From Hydrogenimonas urashimensis (lineage in GTDB: Bacteria; Campylobacterota; Campylobacteria; Campylobacterales; Hydrogenimonadaceae): a DNA stretch of 64,000 bases. The notes beneath the pieces are model-generated. The model worked only from the letters and a program-made list of their open reading frames with translations, ran no database searches and had not been told where the DNA came from. Location: assembly GCF_016593255.1 (NCBI RefSeq), contig NZ_AP023212.1:856001-920000 (forward strand), given 5' to 3'. Positions 18,432 through 28,400 of this stretch are shown one piece after another; position 1 is the first letter of the stretch; every line of letters starts with the position of its first letter. Both the position numbers and the translations under genes were made by a program.

Positions 18432-19025
18432 ATGTTTCAGACATCATTGGAGCTGCTCAAGTTTCACTGGGCGGCCTATTCGATCTATGCGCTGCTGATC
18501 ATTTCGGTCATCGCGTGGTTCGGTTACAACCTGACCCGCAAGGAGAAGGTCAAGTCGATCGTTCGGATCCCCTTTTACGGCTACATCGCCTTTCTCGTCG
18601 CCGGCGGGGTCGGGCACCATATCTTCACCTACAACGCCATCCCCTGGGTGGCTGAAGATATCATGCGCCACGAAATCACCCCCGACCGCGACTACGAAAT
18701 AGAGATCGCCAAGCACAAGTGGAAGCTTCCCGAAGAGCAGATGGTCGCCAACATGGGCGAAAAGGTGCGTTTCAACGTCCACAGCCACGACCTTACCTAC
18801 GGATTCGGCCTCTTTCGAAAAGACGGCACGATGGTGATGCAGATGCAGGTGGTCCCCAAGCACGACAACGACATCGTCTGGACCTTCCACGAGTGCGGCA
18901 AATTCGACCTCACCTCCACCGAGTACGCCGGCCCCGGCCAGTACGACAAAGAGACAGGCGAAGACAAGATGTTCGTCAAAGACGCCCTCATCGTCAACTG
19001 TAACGACAAATTCGCGAGCAGATAA
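18432..19025 (+). CDS. Heme-copper oxidase/NO reductase subunit II-like cupredoxin
   Basis: A 197-residue protein with two N-terminal TM helices (about 14-33 and 47-66) and a C-terminal cupredoxin domain. The region expected to hold CuA reads FHECGKFDLTSTEY, with only one Cys, so a full CuA centre is not formed. That fits quinol-type or NO-reductase-type members rather than cytochrome c oxidase. It begins the operon, with AAGG close upstream of ATG. Confidence 0.75.
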   Translation: MFQTSLELLKFHWAAYSIYALLIISVIAWFGYNLTRKEKVKSIVRIPFYGYIAFLVAGGVGHHIFTYNAIPWVAEDIMRHEITPDRDYEIEIAKHKWKLPEEQMVANMGEKVRFNVHSHDLTYGFGLFRKDGTMVMQMQVVPKHDNDIVWTFHECGKFDLTSTEYAGPGQYDKETGEDKMFVKDALIVNCNDKFASR

Positions 19026-19036
19026 GGAGCCACAAT

Positions 19037-20734
19037 ATGGAAAACGTAGCGAAAAAACCCTTTTTGGAGCAGTTGATCCACGGGACCAACTTCGATGCCG
19101 ACAGCCTTAGCGCCCTGCAGAAGGTCACCCTGCGGGCGGTGGTGATGAGTTTTCTCTTCTTCGGCCTCGTTGCGATCGAAGGGATGATCATGCGGATGGT
19201 GCAGACCGGCCCCATCAACCCTCTGCCCGAGATGTTCAACCATCCCGACCACTACTTCTCCATCATGACGGTGCATCCCATCGTCGGTATCTTCGGCTCG
19301 ACCTATCAGCTGGTCTTCGCCGCCTTCATGTTCCTGGTGCCCTACCTGACGAAAAAGCCGCTCTACAGCGTCAAACTGGCCAACTTCGTCTGGCTCTGCA
19401 TCACGATCGGTACGGCGATGGCGTGGATCGCCGGCTTCATCTGGCAGTATGCGCCGCTCTATACACTCTACTGGCCGCTGCCCGCCGACTTCGAGCAGTT
19501 CAGCGTCATCGGTGCCTTCGTCTTCGTTATCGGCGTCGCGCTCATCATGATCGGCACCATCGGCTTCATCTACAACATCTACGCCACCATTTTCGCCCGA
19601 ACCGGTGTGCACAAGAACAAGACGACCAAAGAGCTTCTGATTTCGGGCTTCGGTATTGATGGGTTGATGAACCTCATCCATAAACTGATGGGCAAGCCGC
19701 CTTACTCCAAGGAGCCGGCACTCAGCCTGCCTGTCGTCGCCATCTTCCGCGGCACCGTCGACACCTTCCTCGACGCCATCGTCATTCTGGGAGCCGGCAT
19801 CCTGGTGCTGGTCTACATCGTCGCCCATGCCGGCGGTTTGTCGTGGGATGTCCACGCCGTCGACTCGCTGCTTTATAAAAACTACTTCTGGTGGGGACTC
19901 GACCTGGTCGCCGACGGCCTGGTGCTCATCTACGTCGCCGGCTCGTGGTACCTGCTGGCCACCATCATCACCGGCCAGAAGCTCTTCATGGAAAACGTCG
20001 CCCGCGCCGCGTTGTTGCTGGAACTCTTCGTCAGCTGGATGGTCTGGAGCCACCACCTGCTGGCCGACCAGCCGCAGCCCGAGATGATGAAGCTCATTTC
20101 AGGCGAAATGGTCACCGCCTTCGAACTGCTCACCCAGGGGCTGGCCCTATTCATCACGCTGGTGACACTCTGGAAGGCGCGTCCGCTGAAAATGAGCCCC
20201 GAGCTGGCCTACCTGCTGGGCGGACTGGTCGGCTTCGGCCTCGCCGTACCTGCCGGCATCATCCAGGCCGACATGGGCCTCAACCGCGTGTTACACAACA
20301 CCCAGTGGATCAGCTTCGCGCATTTTCACATCGCGCTGATCGTGGGGCTTTACATGACGCTCTACAGCGCCCTTTACGTCCTGTGGCCGCTGGTGACCAA
20401 CAACACCAAGCTCTTTAGCAAAAAGCTGACCTGGGCGCACTTCTGGCTCTACCTCATCGGCGGTATCGGCATGGGCGCCTTCGCCGGAATGGCAGGACTT
20501 GACGGCATGCTGCGACGCCACCTCTACGTCGACGGAGAGTTCCATGGCTGGATGATCCTGGCGGCCATTTTCGGCACGATGGTACTGATCGCATGGTTCC
20601 TCTTTTTGTACAACATCGTCATGAGCGTCGGCCTCAAGGGGCTCATCGGCATCTTCAAACCGGCCAACAACGACATCGCCACCTTCGGCATCGAAGAGGA
20701 GCCCGAACCAGCTCCCGCCGCCGTCAAGGCGTGA
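19037..20734 (+). CDS. Heme-copper superfamily subunit I, probable nitric oxide reductase (gNOR/sNOR-like)
   Basis: A 565-residue, about 12-helix protein. Visible heme and metal ligands are H80 (TVHPIVG), the H339-H340 pair (VWSHHLLAD) and H429/H431 (FAHFHIAL). The helix VI motif of oxidases (GHPEVY) is replaced by WWGLDLVADG (residues 286-294), so the third CuB His is missing, with an Asp nearby, and the cross-linked Tyr is absent. Such changes are known in alternative NO-reducing members of the superfamily. An NO reductase is the likeliest role. The name gNOR is tentative. Confidence 0.72.
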   Translation: MENVAKKPFLEQLIHGTNFDADSLSALQKVTLRAVVMSFLFFGLVAIEGMIMRMVQTGPINPLPEMFNHPDHYFSIMTVHPIVGIFGSTYQLVFAAFMFLVPYLTKKPLYSVKLANFVWLCITIGTAMAWIAGFIWQYAPLYTLYWPLPADFEQFSVIGAFVFVIGVALIMIGTIGFIYNIYATIFARTGVHKNKTTKELLISGFGIDGLMNLIHKLMGKPPYSKEPALSLPVVAIFRGTVDTFLDAIVILGAGILVLVYIVAHAGGLSWDVHAVDSLLYKNYFWWGLDLVADGLVLIYVAGSWYLLATIITGQKLFMENVARAALLLELFVSWMVWSHHLLADQPQPEMMKLISGEMVTAFELLTQGLALFITLVTLWKARPLKMSPELAYLLGGLVGFGLAVPAGIIQADMGLNRVLHNTQWISFAHFHIALIVGLYMTLYSALYVLWPLVTNNTKLFSKKLTWAHFWLYLIGGIGMGAFAGMAGLDGMLRRHLYVDGEFHGWMILAAIFGTMVLIAWFLFLYNIVMSVGLKGLIGIFKPANNDIATFGIEEEPEPAPAAVKA

Positions 20735-20735
20735 C

Positions 20736-20862
20736 GGTCCGTGCGCCTGGCGCACGAACCGCGGAGAACAGGGAATAGGGAACAGGAAACAGTGAACGGA
20801 TGGAGGCGCAAAGCGCCTCTCCCAATAACCAATATACCAATAACCCAATAACAAGGACCATA
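20736..20862 (+). repeat. Intercistronic low-complexity element with hairpin
   Basis: Between two genes of the same operon lie a hairpin (CGTGCG/CGCACG), purine-rich GGGAACAGG-type repeats, a GAGGCGC-AAA-GCGCCTC hairpin at 20803-20819 and an AATAACCAAT-type repeat. Its composition differs from both flanks, suggesting an inserted small repeat element. Confidence 0.55.
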
Positions 20863-21468
20863 TTGACCAACCTCGACCGCGTCGCCCGTGAAATCAAAGA
20901 TGTCGGGCTCTACGACCTCATCTTGCAGGATGTCCAGAAGATCGCGGGGACTTCCCGCCCCACGGTGGAGCAGATCAAGGCGATTCTGCAGAGCCACCCC
21001 GACATCCTGCGCGATTACAAGCAGACCAACGTCGAATACAACCTCAGCAACATCCACCTCAAACCGATTCCCACCGAGGAACTGAGCGGTGCGTGCCTGA
21101 AGGAGGCGAAGCGATTCAACGAAAACCTCGAAACGCTCAAGGCCATCGAAAAGTATACCCTCGACTTCGAACACTCTTCGACGCTGGTCATCATCTTTTC
21201 GGTGGAGTTTTTCGTCCTCTTTTCGGTGCAGTACTTCATCGTGTTGCTCAATCTCAAAGCCTACCAGTGGTACATCTACGGGCTCTTCGCCCTCTCCATC
21301 GTCGCGGCGTGGTGGTACGCCAGCAAGGAGCGCAAAAAGTACGCCCGCGAAAACGCCCGCTTCGAGCGGCTTTACGACGAGACCCTGGCCATCCTGGAGG
21401 AGCTGGAGGCGAAAGGATGCGTCGAAAAAGAGAGGCTTTGGATCATGGAGAGTGACGAGCATGTCTGA
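20863..21468 (+). CDS. Membrane protein of unknown function in the NO reductase-like operon
   Basis: About 201 residues from the TTG at 20863, chosen because AAGGA lies six bases upstream; upstream codons derive from the repeat element. Residues about 1-110 are soluble and helical, two TM helices follow (about 112-133 and 139-157), then a charged coil (about 160-200). No family was recognised. Co-directional with the NO reductase-like genes. Confidence 0.7.
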   Translation: MTNLDRVAREIKDVGLYDLILQDVQKIAGTSRPTVEQIKAILQSHPDILRDYKQTNVEYNLSNIHLKPIPTEELSGACLKEAKRFNENLETLKAIEKYTLDFEHSSTLVIIFSVEFFVLFSVQYFIVLLNLKAYQWYIYGLFALSIVAAWWYASKERKKYARENARFERLYDETLAILEELEAKGCVEKERLWIMESDEHV

Positions 21469-21976
21469 ACCCTCCTCCATCCATGTTTCCATGACGTGGG
21501 ACGAAGCGACCTTCCTCGAAGGGGCGAAGATCGCCTACGACGTCGACATGCGCCACTCCTGGCGACGCTACGCGGGGTGGTTTTTCATCGCCCTGACGCA
21601 GTTTGGCGTCGTGGGTGCCATCCGCCACCAGGCCATCGGGTTGCTGCTTGTCTCGACCCTGCTGGTCATCTACTGGTACGGCCTGCGCTGGCCCCTGCGT
21701 CGGCGGATGCTGCGCCGCTTCTTCCGCTCCCATCCCGACGCCGGCAAAACACTGGAGATCTCCCTTTTAAAAGAGGGAGTCTGCGTCAAAGAGGGGTGCA
21801 TCCCCTGGAACCGCTTCCTGCGGGCGATTCTCTCCCCCAAAGGGTACCTGCTGCAGCTGGATGACGGTACGTTCCTCTACCTGCCCAGACGCATTTTCCC
21901 CGACAGCGACACACGCAACGCCTTCGTCGCCGAAATAAGAGAGAAAATTTCATCTATCGTCAAAATCGACACATAA
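21461..21976 (+). CDS. YcxB-like membrane protein
   Basis: A 171-residue protein with two TM helices near residues 35-75 and a C-terminal beta-rich domain (WNRFLRAILSPKGYLLQLDD) resembling the YcxB domain. Function unknown. ATG at 21461 overlaps the upstream gene by 8 bp. Confidence 0.65.
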   Translation: MSEPSSIHVSMTWDEATFLEGAKIAYDVDMRHSWRRYAGWFFIALTQFGVVGAIRHQAIGLLLVSTLLVIYWYGLRWPLRRRMLRRFFRSHPDAGKTLEISLLKEGVCVKEGCIPWNRFLRAILSPKGYLLQLDDGTFLYLPRRIFPDSDTRNAFVAEIREKISSIVKIDT

Positions 21977-22001
21977 CCCAACACAACAAGGAGTGACCAT
22001 C

Positions 22002-22508
22002 ATGAAAAAACATTTCGTTATCGCCGTATACGACAAACCCGAAAAAGCGAAAGAGGTTGTCCATCACCTGCTCGATGCGGGTGTCGACAAGCGGACCATC
22101 TCTCTCGTCTCCCGAAGCAACGAAGATGAAGCCGAGAAGATCGAAATCGAAAAGGTCGACAGCGATGTCAAAGTGTGGGGTACCCAGGGCGCGCTCTGGG
22201 GCGGCCTGATCGGTGCGCTGATGGGGGGCGCCTTCTTCATCGTTCCCGGATTCGGTCCCATCGTCGGCGTCGGGCCCGTTACCGCCGCATTGGCGGGGCT
22301 GCTGGGCGGTGCCATGACCGGCGCCGCGGTTCTGGGACTCAGTGACGCCCTCGTCGAATGGGGAATGGGTGAAATCGAGGCCAAACGGTACGAGGAGCTG
22401 GTGGAGAAGGGAAAGGTACTGGTCATCGTCCACGGCAAAGAAGAGGCCGTCGCCAAAGCCGAGACCCTGCTACAGTCCACCGGTGCGGAAAAGGTGGAGG
22501 TGCATTGA
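22002..22508 (+). CDS. General stress protein 17M-like glycine-zipper protein
   Basis: A 168-residue protein. The N-terminus (FVIAVYDKPEKAKEVVHHLL) and C-terminus (GKVLVIVHGKEEAVAKAETL) are the two halves of a ferredoxin-like fold. A central glycine-rich hydrophobic segment (about 62-118) resembles a glycine zipper. Related proteins are stress-induced. AAGGAG precedes ATG 22002 by eight bases. It may be the last gene of the operon. Confidence 0.65.
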   Translation: MKKHFVIAVYDKPEKAKEVVHHLLDAGVDKRTISLVSRSNEDEAEKIEIEKVDSDVKVWGTQGALWGGLIGALMGGAFFIVPGFGPIVGVGPVTAALAGLLGGAMTGAAVLGLSDALVEWGMGEIEAKRYEELVEKGKVLVIVHGKEEAVAKAETLLQSTGAEKVEVH

Positions 22509-22526
22509 CTTTTTTAACTCTCCAAT

Positions 22527-22545
22527 GCGGAGACCCAACCTCCGC
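22527..22545 (+). terminator. Weak hairpin after the stress-protein gene
   Basis: GCGGAG and CTCCGC form a 6-bp stem with a 7-nt loop, followed by only three T residues. Confidence 0.35.
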
Positions 22546-22827
22546 TTTGGCATACTTTTCCCACTTTGCCTTCATTCCTAAATCAAGGATCAGTTTCATC
22601 GTTTTGGCAGTAGGTCGATTCTTCCGGAAGGAGCTCCTGCGAGTGAGATGGAGATTGCCGTTCCTTTGAAAGCCATCCAGAAGAGAGCATTATCGGTATC
22701 CAATGTTTTGAAGTCGAGATTGCAGCAGCCTACTGACCCGATGAAATCTGCCAGATTGCACCGTTTGATTTACAAACTGATGTTACAATATACGCAATAA
22801 ACGGAATGGATAGATAGACGGGATGAT
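22546..22827. other. Intergenic stretch with an uninterrupted minus-strand reading frame lacking a start
   Basis: About 280 bp. On the minus strand a 57-codon frame ends near 22598 (NLADFIGSVGCCNLDFKTLD) but follows a stop and has no start codon. It may be a decayed gene piece. No family was recognised. Confidence 0.35.
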
Positions 22828-23892
22828 ATGGGAAAAATGTTGATACGTTTTTTGATCGACGAGTGGCTGCTTCTGGTTTCACTGGCGGGTTTGGCGGCCA
22901 CCTCGCTCTACCTGAAAAGTTGGCCTCTCTATACCGAAAAGGAGATGGAGCCGATCTTTCTTCTGTTTGCCCTCTTCGTCGTCGTCAAGGGGATCGAAAA
23001 CAGCCAACTTCTCGGTATGATCGCCAAAGTGTTGGAAAAAAGGGGACGCATCCCTCTGCTGTTGGTCTTAGTCACGTTCGTGCTCTCCATGTTCGTCACG
23101 ATCGACGTGACGCTTGTGACGGTTCTGCCCATCGTTATGGCGATGAATATCCGTGAAAAAGAGAATCTCGTCATCCTCGTCGCGCTGACGGCCCACGCGG
23201 GTGCGGCGCTCACCCCTTTCGGAACGCCCCAGAATATCTTCATTTTCAGCTATTACGAACTCCAGACCATACCCTTCATCCAGACCATCGCGCCTTTCTC
23301 CTTCGGAATGCTTCTGCTCTTTGCCATAGCGGCCCTCTTCCTCAAAAACCGTCCCAACTCCGGCTCGAAACGTAAAAAGAGGCCCATAAGTCAGCCATTG
23401 GCACTGATCTATGGCGTCCTTCTGCTTATCGTCGTACTCTGTGTCCTTCGGATCTTGCCGACCGGCACGGCACTGCTGGCGCTCGTTTTCGCTCTCTTTT
23501 TCGACCGAAAAAGCCTGAAAGTCGATTACGCCCTTCTTTTGACTTTCATCGCGTTTTTGGGGCTTACCACCAATATCCAGGCGATGATCGGCGCATCGCT
23601 GGAACATCCGATGCATATCTTTATCCTCTCCAGCCTTATGAGCCAGGTCATCAGCAACGTGCCCACGACCCTGCTGATGGAAAAGTTCACGAGCAACTGG
23701 CAGGCGCTGCTGTGGGGGACCAACGTCGGCGGTTTCGGTACCCTCGTCGCGGCGTTGGCCAATCTCATCACCTACCGCATCTATGTCGCCGGTGCCGAAG
23801 CGGGAAAGAGTCTCTCTTTTGTACGAAAATTCGTCGGGGCGGGGTTTGTCGCTTTCTTCGCGGGGTATGCAATTTTCTATCTTTTCTATTAG
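22828..23892 (+). CDS. ArsB/NhaD/citrate-type ion transporter superfamily permease
   Basis: A 354-residue protein with about ten membrane helices. The segment FGTPQNIFIFSYY and a second, SQVISNVPTTLLMEKF, are the paired signature hairpins of the IT superfamily. This size is shorter than ArsB (about 430). The substrate is unknown; anions or arsenite are possible. It stands alone. Confidence 0.7.
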   Translation: MGKMLIRFLIDEWLLLVSLAGLAATSLYLKSWPLYTEKEMEPIFLLFALFVVVKGIENSQLLGMIAKVLEKRGRIPLLLVLVTFVLSMFVTIDVTLVTVLPIVMAMNIREKENLVILVALTAHAGAALTPFGTPQNIFIFSYYELQTIPFIQTIAPFSFGMLLLFAIAALFLKNRPNSGSKRKKRPISQPLALIYGVLLLIVVLCVLRILPTGTALLALVFALFFDRKSLKVDYALLLTFIAFLGLTTNIQAMIGASLEHPMHIFILSSLMSQVISNVPTTLLMEKFTSNWQALLWGTNVGGFGTLVAALANLITYRIYVAGAEAGKSLSFVRKFVGAGFVAFFAGYAIFYLFY

Positions 23893-24209
23893 ATGTTAGA
23901 CTGACCTACCAGCCCAACTGAAGCAGCATCGAGAAAAAATAGATCATGTATGTCAATGCAAAATCATCTATCGTTTTTTAACAAGGTGGAAATACCCCGG
24001 TCGAAAAAAACCCTTTCGGAAGGCTACCTTTTTGAATGTTCAACTCCAACAGAATGAAGCGAAATTGATCATCACAACTTTTTGTTCCACGGCTGCGCGT
24101 TGCAACGTGATATTCAAACGATGCGTAACTTCATGCCATTCACCAAAGAGAGGTTTCATGGTGCCATGTGACCGCCTGTAATATCTTTGCCTAAATAAAC
24201 GAGAGCTAT
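23893..24209. other. Convergent intergenic region
   Basis: About 317 bp between convergent genes. No gene, clear terminator or repeat was seen. Confidence 0.4.
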
Positions 24210-25109
24210 CTACCCGGTTTCAACGACCAACTCCTTGCTGTCATTCCGCCGATATTCCGGCTGCAGCGTGACATGGGCGATGTGGAACTTCTCTTTCAGC
24301 AACCGTTCCACCCGTTCGATGGTTCGGGTCACCTCTTTGAGGTGCAAATTGCTCGAAAAATCGAGGTGCGCTTCCAGAAACACATCGTGGTCGTCCAATC
24401 GCCAGATGTGGATATGGTGGATGTTTTCGATGCCCGGCATTTTTTCGACCGCTTCGGCCACTTTTTCCAAATCAAGCCCTTCGGGGGCAAACTGCATCAA
24501 AATCGCCACCGCCTCTTTGGCAATATCGAAGGAAGCGTAGATGAGATAGAAGGCGATCATCATCGATACCAGCGGGTCGACCCAGAAAAGCTGCCACCGG
24601 TACATCAGCATCCCGCCTGCGACGACGGCGACCGAGGTCATCACGTCGGTTAGAAGGTGCAAATAAGCCGCCTTGATATTCATGTTGCCATGAGCGTCGT
24701 TTTTGATAAGCAGCACGCTGGCGGCGTTGAGCACGATACTGAGCATCCCCAGTCCGATGACCCAGCCCGATTTGATCGTCTCGGGATGGATGAACTTGTG
24801 GAACGCTTCGATGATGAGGAAAAAGGCGATGCCGATAAGCACAGAAGCGTTGAAGAGCGCCGCGATGATCTCGGCACGCCGGAAGCCGAAGGTATACCTC
24901 TCGCTCCCGGGTCTTGCGGCGATTCGGTGGGCGACCCAGGCCACCGCGAGCGCCAGTACGTCGCTGAAGTTGTGCATGGCATCACTCAAAAGCGAGAGCG
25001 ATCCCGAGTAGAGTCCGCCCACGATTTGCGACAGGGTGATGATGACATTGAGCAAAATCGTGATGAAAAGATTGCGCCCCATGCTATCGTGGTGGTGATG
25101 GTGTGCCAT
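24210..25109 (-). CDS. Cation diffusion facilitator (ZitB/CzcD-like)
   Basis: A 299-residue CDF exporter. The N-terminus is His-rich (MAHHHHHDS). TM2 carries SDAMHNFSD and TM5 carries AYLHLLTDV, giving the HxxxD metal site pair. The cytosolic C-terminal domain has HIHIWRLDDHDVFLEAH. It exports Zn(II) and related metals. ATG at 25109 starts the His-rich motif; upstream codons overlap the preceding gene. Last gene of the TetR-led efflux operon. Confidence 0.92.
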   Translation of the reverse strand: MAHHHHHDSMGRNLFITILLNVIITLSQIVGGLYSGSLSLLSDAMHNFSDVLALAVAWVAHRIAARPGSERYTFGFRRAEIIAALFNASVLIGIAFFLIIEAFHKFIHPETIKSGWVIGLGMLSIVLNAASVLLIKNDAHGNMNIKAAYLHLLTDVMTSVAVVAGGMLMYRWQLFWVDPLVSMMIAFYLIYASFDIAKEAVAILMQFAPEGLDLEKVAEAVEKMPGIENIHHIHIWRLDDHDVFLEAHLDFSSNLHLKEVTRTIERVERLLKEKFHIAHVTLQPEYRRNDSKELVVETG

Positions 25110-25113
25110 AGGT

Positions 25114-25425
25114 TTACCTTTGCAGCATCTTTTCAAAGAGTACACTCAGGGTTTCGGCCGACACAAGCCCTTCGGCCAGAATCTCATGGCCAAGCGTCAG
25201 TGTCGGGTCTTTCGAGACTCCGGCTTCGAGGGATTTTTCCACATCCTTTTCGTACCGAATGCGAAGCCGCAACGGCAGATGTTTCACGGCGCATACGAGC
25301 CGCTTGGAGAGCTTCACCCGCTCCCTGTCGCTGCCGTGGATCGTCACGGAAAAGAGCGGCCATTCGGGATGGTCCGCATTCAGCACTTCACCTTCAGCCA
25401 GAGGATAGCAATATTCCAGTGCCAT
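25114..25425 (-). CDS. Small protein with a possible thioredoxin-like fold
   Basis: A 103-residue soluble protein. The C-terminal DPTLTLGHEILAEGLVSAET resembles the cis-Pro half of a thioredoxin fold, but there is no CxxC motif. It begins one base after the RND stop and ends five bases before the CDF start, so it is translationally linked to the efflux genes. Function unknown. Confidence 0.65.
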   Translation of the reverse strand: MALEYCYPLAEGEVLNADHPEWPLFSVTIHGSDRERVKLSKRLVCAVKHLPLRLRIRYEKDVEKSLEAGVSKDPTLTLGHEILAEGLVSAETLSVLFEKMLQR

Positions 25426-25426
25426 C

Positions 25427-28400
25427 TTATTCCTCGATAAACTCTTCGATCTCTTCGATCGGATTGCTCTTTTTGTTGCGTGGGTCGGTCGCATAGGCAT
25501 AGAGCGGTACGTAGATCAGTGTCAGCAGCGTACCGATCAAAAGACCTCCGACAGCCACGTCGGCCAGCGGGCTCAGACGCTCCAGGCCCACCGCCTGCTC
25601 CAGCGCGATCGGGATCATACCCGCGATCGTACCGAACGCCGTCATCATGACGGGGCGGAAACGCACGCGAACACTCTGGATAGCCGCATTAAACGGCCGC
25701 TGACCTTTTGCTTCGTACTCTTTGTAGAAGTCGATCAGCAAGACGGCGTTTTTGATGATGATGCCAAAGAGCAGCAGCACACCCACCATACTCGGCATAC
25801 AGCTCGGTTTCTCAAAAAGCAGCATGCCCCATGCCGCGCCGATCATCGAAAGGGGAAGCACGACGATCATGATGAGCGCCAGCCGTACCGACTGGTAGAT
25901 CGCGATCAGCGTCATCGTCAGGATGATGACACCCAGCCCGATCGCTTTGATCATCCGCTTGAAACTGTCGTTGAGCTGCGCTATATCCCCCTCCTGGGTC
26001 ACGACGAAGCCGGTAGTGTCGATCGTTTTGAGCAGTTTCTCGCTATCTTCGGTGATGTGCGTCACCGGCCGCTTGGCACGGTAGCCGCTGGCATCGACGC
26101 TGTAGAGCATCTTGTCGCGCTCGATCTTGGCCGGAGTGAGCTGCAGATGGATGTCGGCCAGCTCTTCGAGCGGTATTTCACCGAACTTCGTCTGGATCGG
26201 GAGCAGCCGCACCGTCTGGATGTTTTTGGCGAATTTGCCTTTCAGATAGAGCCGCATGAACTGCGTATTCATCGAAGCCAGGTCGGCACCAAGTGCTACG
26301 ATCTGCCCTTTTTCCGGCATCTGCTGCGCTATCTGGTAGGGCGTGACGCCATAACTGAGCGCTTTGTTGACATCGATGTCCACCGCGATCTCGGCGAAGT
26401 CGTTGTCCCAGCTTTGCGAGAGGGAGGTCAGACCCTTGATGCTCTTCATCGCATCGACGATTTCACGCGCCTTTTGGGGCAGCTGGTCGTAGTTGGGCGA
26501 TTTGATCCGCACATCCAGCGGCGCCTTGATCGTCGAAAGCGCCGTCGCGCCGAAATCGAAGACGTCGTTTCGCTTCACACCCGGCAGCTTGGCCAGATGG
26601 TCGCGTATTTCGTCTTCGAGCTGCCAGATGCTCTTCTTTCGCTCGAAACGGTTGACGGCGTTGATCGTCACCGTCGCCTCGGCGGGCAGGTTTCCGCTTC
26701 CAAGGCTCAGTACGCCGGGTTCGGAGCCGAAGGCCACCGAACTCATGCGCACCCACGGCTGGCCGTGCAGCCAGGCCAGAAACGGTTTGAGTTTCTTTTC
26801 GGCGCTCTCCACCGTTTCGTTGGAGCTGAAGAGAATCTGCGCCTTGATGATACCCGTATCCATCGGCGGCATCACGTCCTTTCCGATGAGCGGCAGGATA
26901 TTTTTGACGCTCAGTACGAGCGTCAGAACCACCGCGGCGGTCAGTGCCATGCGCCTGAGCGCCCACCATTTGCCGTTGGAAAATTTCAACACGCCGATAT
27001 AGGGCCCGACCAGAAGCCCGATCGTGTGCTGATAGAGCCATTCGAACCACTTTTCGACCTTCGTCTTGCCGGTGCCGTTTCTGTAGAGCCACGCCGACAG
27101 CTTCGGAATGAAGGTGATCGAAAGGAAGTAACTCACCAGCAGTGCGATGATCAGCGTCGATATGAGCGGCCGGAAGATATGCTGCGGGAAGTCGCCCACA
27201 AACATCAGCGGGAACATGATCGCGATCGTCGCGATCGTGCCCGCGAAGACCGGCTTGATGACCTCTTTGGTCCCCTTCTCGATCGCCGTCTGCAGATCTT
27301 CGTGCTCCTCGTCGAGGTGCCGTTCGATGTTTTCGAGTACGACGACCGCATCGTCGGTGAGCATCCCCAAAGCCAGTATGATCGCCGTGTAGATGACGAT
27401 ATTGAGCTCACCTCCCATCAGCCAGATGATCGCCATCGTCGCGAAAAAGACCATCGGGATCGAAAGGCCCGCCGCGATGATCGCACGGAAATTTCCCAAA
27501 AAGATCAGAATGACGATCAACGTATAAACCACCGCGTCGCGAAGCGCTTCGAGCATGTTGGTGTTGGCCGTTTCAATCAGGTCGCGCTGGGTATCGGCGA
27601 TAGAAAAATCGATGTTGGGATAGCGTTTTTGCAGTTTCGCCATCTCGGCCCGCGCCGCTTTGGAGACGCTAAGCACCGAACCGCCTGGCGATCGCTGGAT
27701 AGAGAGGGCGATGGCCTCTTTTCCGTTTCCGAGATAGCCGCTCATACGCTTCTTGTAGCTCCAGGAGACATCGGCGATATCCCCCAGCCGGACATTGGGA
27801 AGGACCGGAAGGTTTTTGAGGCGCTCGACCTGGTCACGCTCGCCGTAGTAGGTGATGGTATAGAATCCGTTCTCGCTCTTTGTGAACCCCAAAGGAATGT
27901 CGTGGTTGGTCGCGCCGATCACCTGTGCCAGTTTGTCGAAATCGACGCCGTAGCGCTTGGCCTTGAACGGATCGACTTCGATACGAATGGCACTTTCGTA
28001 TCCGCCGAAGACTTCGACATTGCCGATCGCAGGGTCACTGAGCAGATAGGGCTTGATGAAACTGTCGGCGATTTTGCGTATATCGCTCATCGAGAGCTGG
28101 TCGTTTTTCGGGCGCATCGCGATGACGTCAACAGGAAGCGTGAAGTCGCCGGCCGTGTAGATCGACGGATTGGCCGTGCGCGGAAGCTTCCCTTTGGCGA
28201 TCGAGAGGGCGTTGGCCACGTCGACCGCCGCCGCTTCGAGTCCCTTTTCATACTCGAATTCCGCTTTCACGATCGAAAAGTTCGCCACGTTGACCGAGCT
28301 GATGTCACGCACCAGGCCCAGACGTGAAATCTCTTCCTCGATCGGCTTGGAGACGGTATTGGCTGCTACCTGCGCCGTCGCACCCGGTACCTGGGTGATA

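Noticed and set aside
18797-20056. 419-codon minus-strand ORF across the NO reductase-like genes
   Set aside because: It is antisense to a recognised membrane protein; its His/Asp/Glu-rich sequence is the usual result of reading the opposite strand of GC-rich genes.
22561-22790. Possible degraded gene in the gap before 22828
   Set aside because: A 57-codon frame exists but has no start codon and no recognisable similarity, so it was noted only as an intergenic feature.
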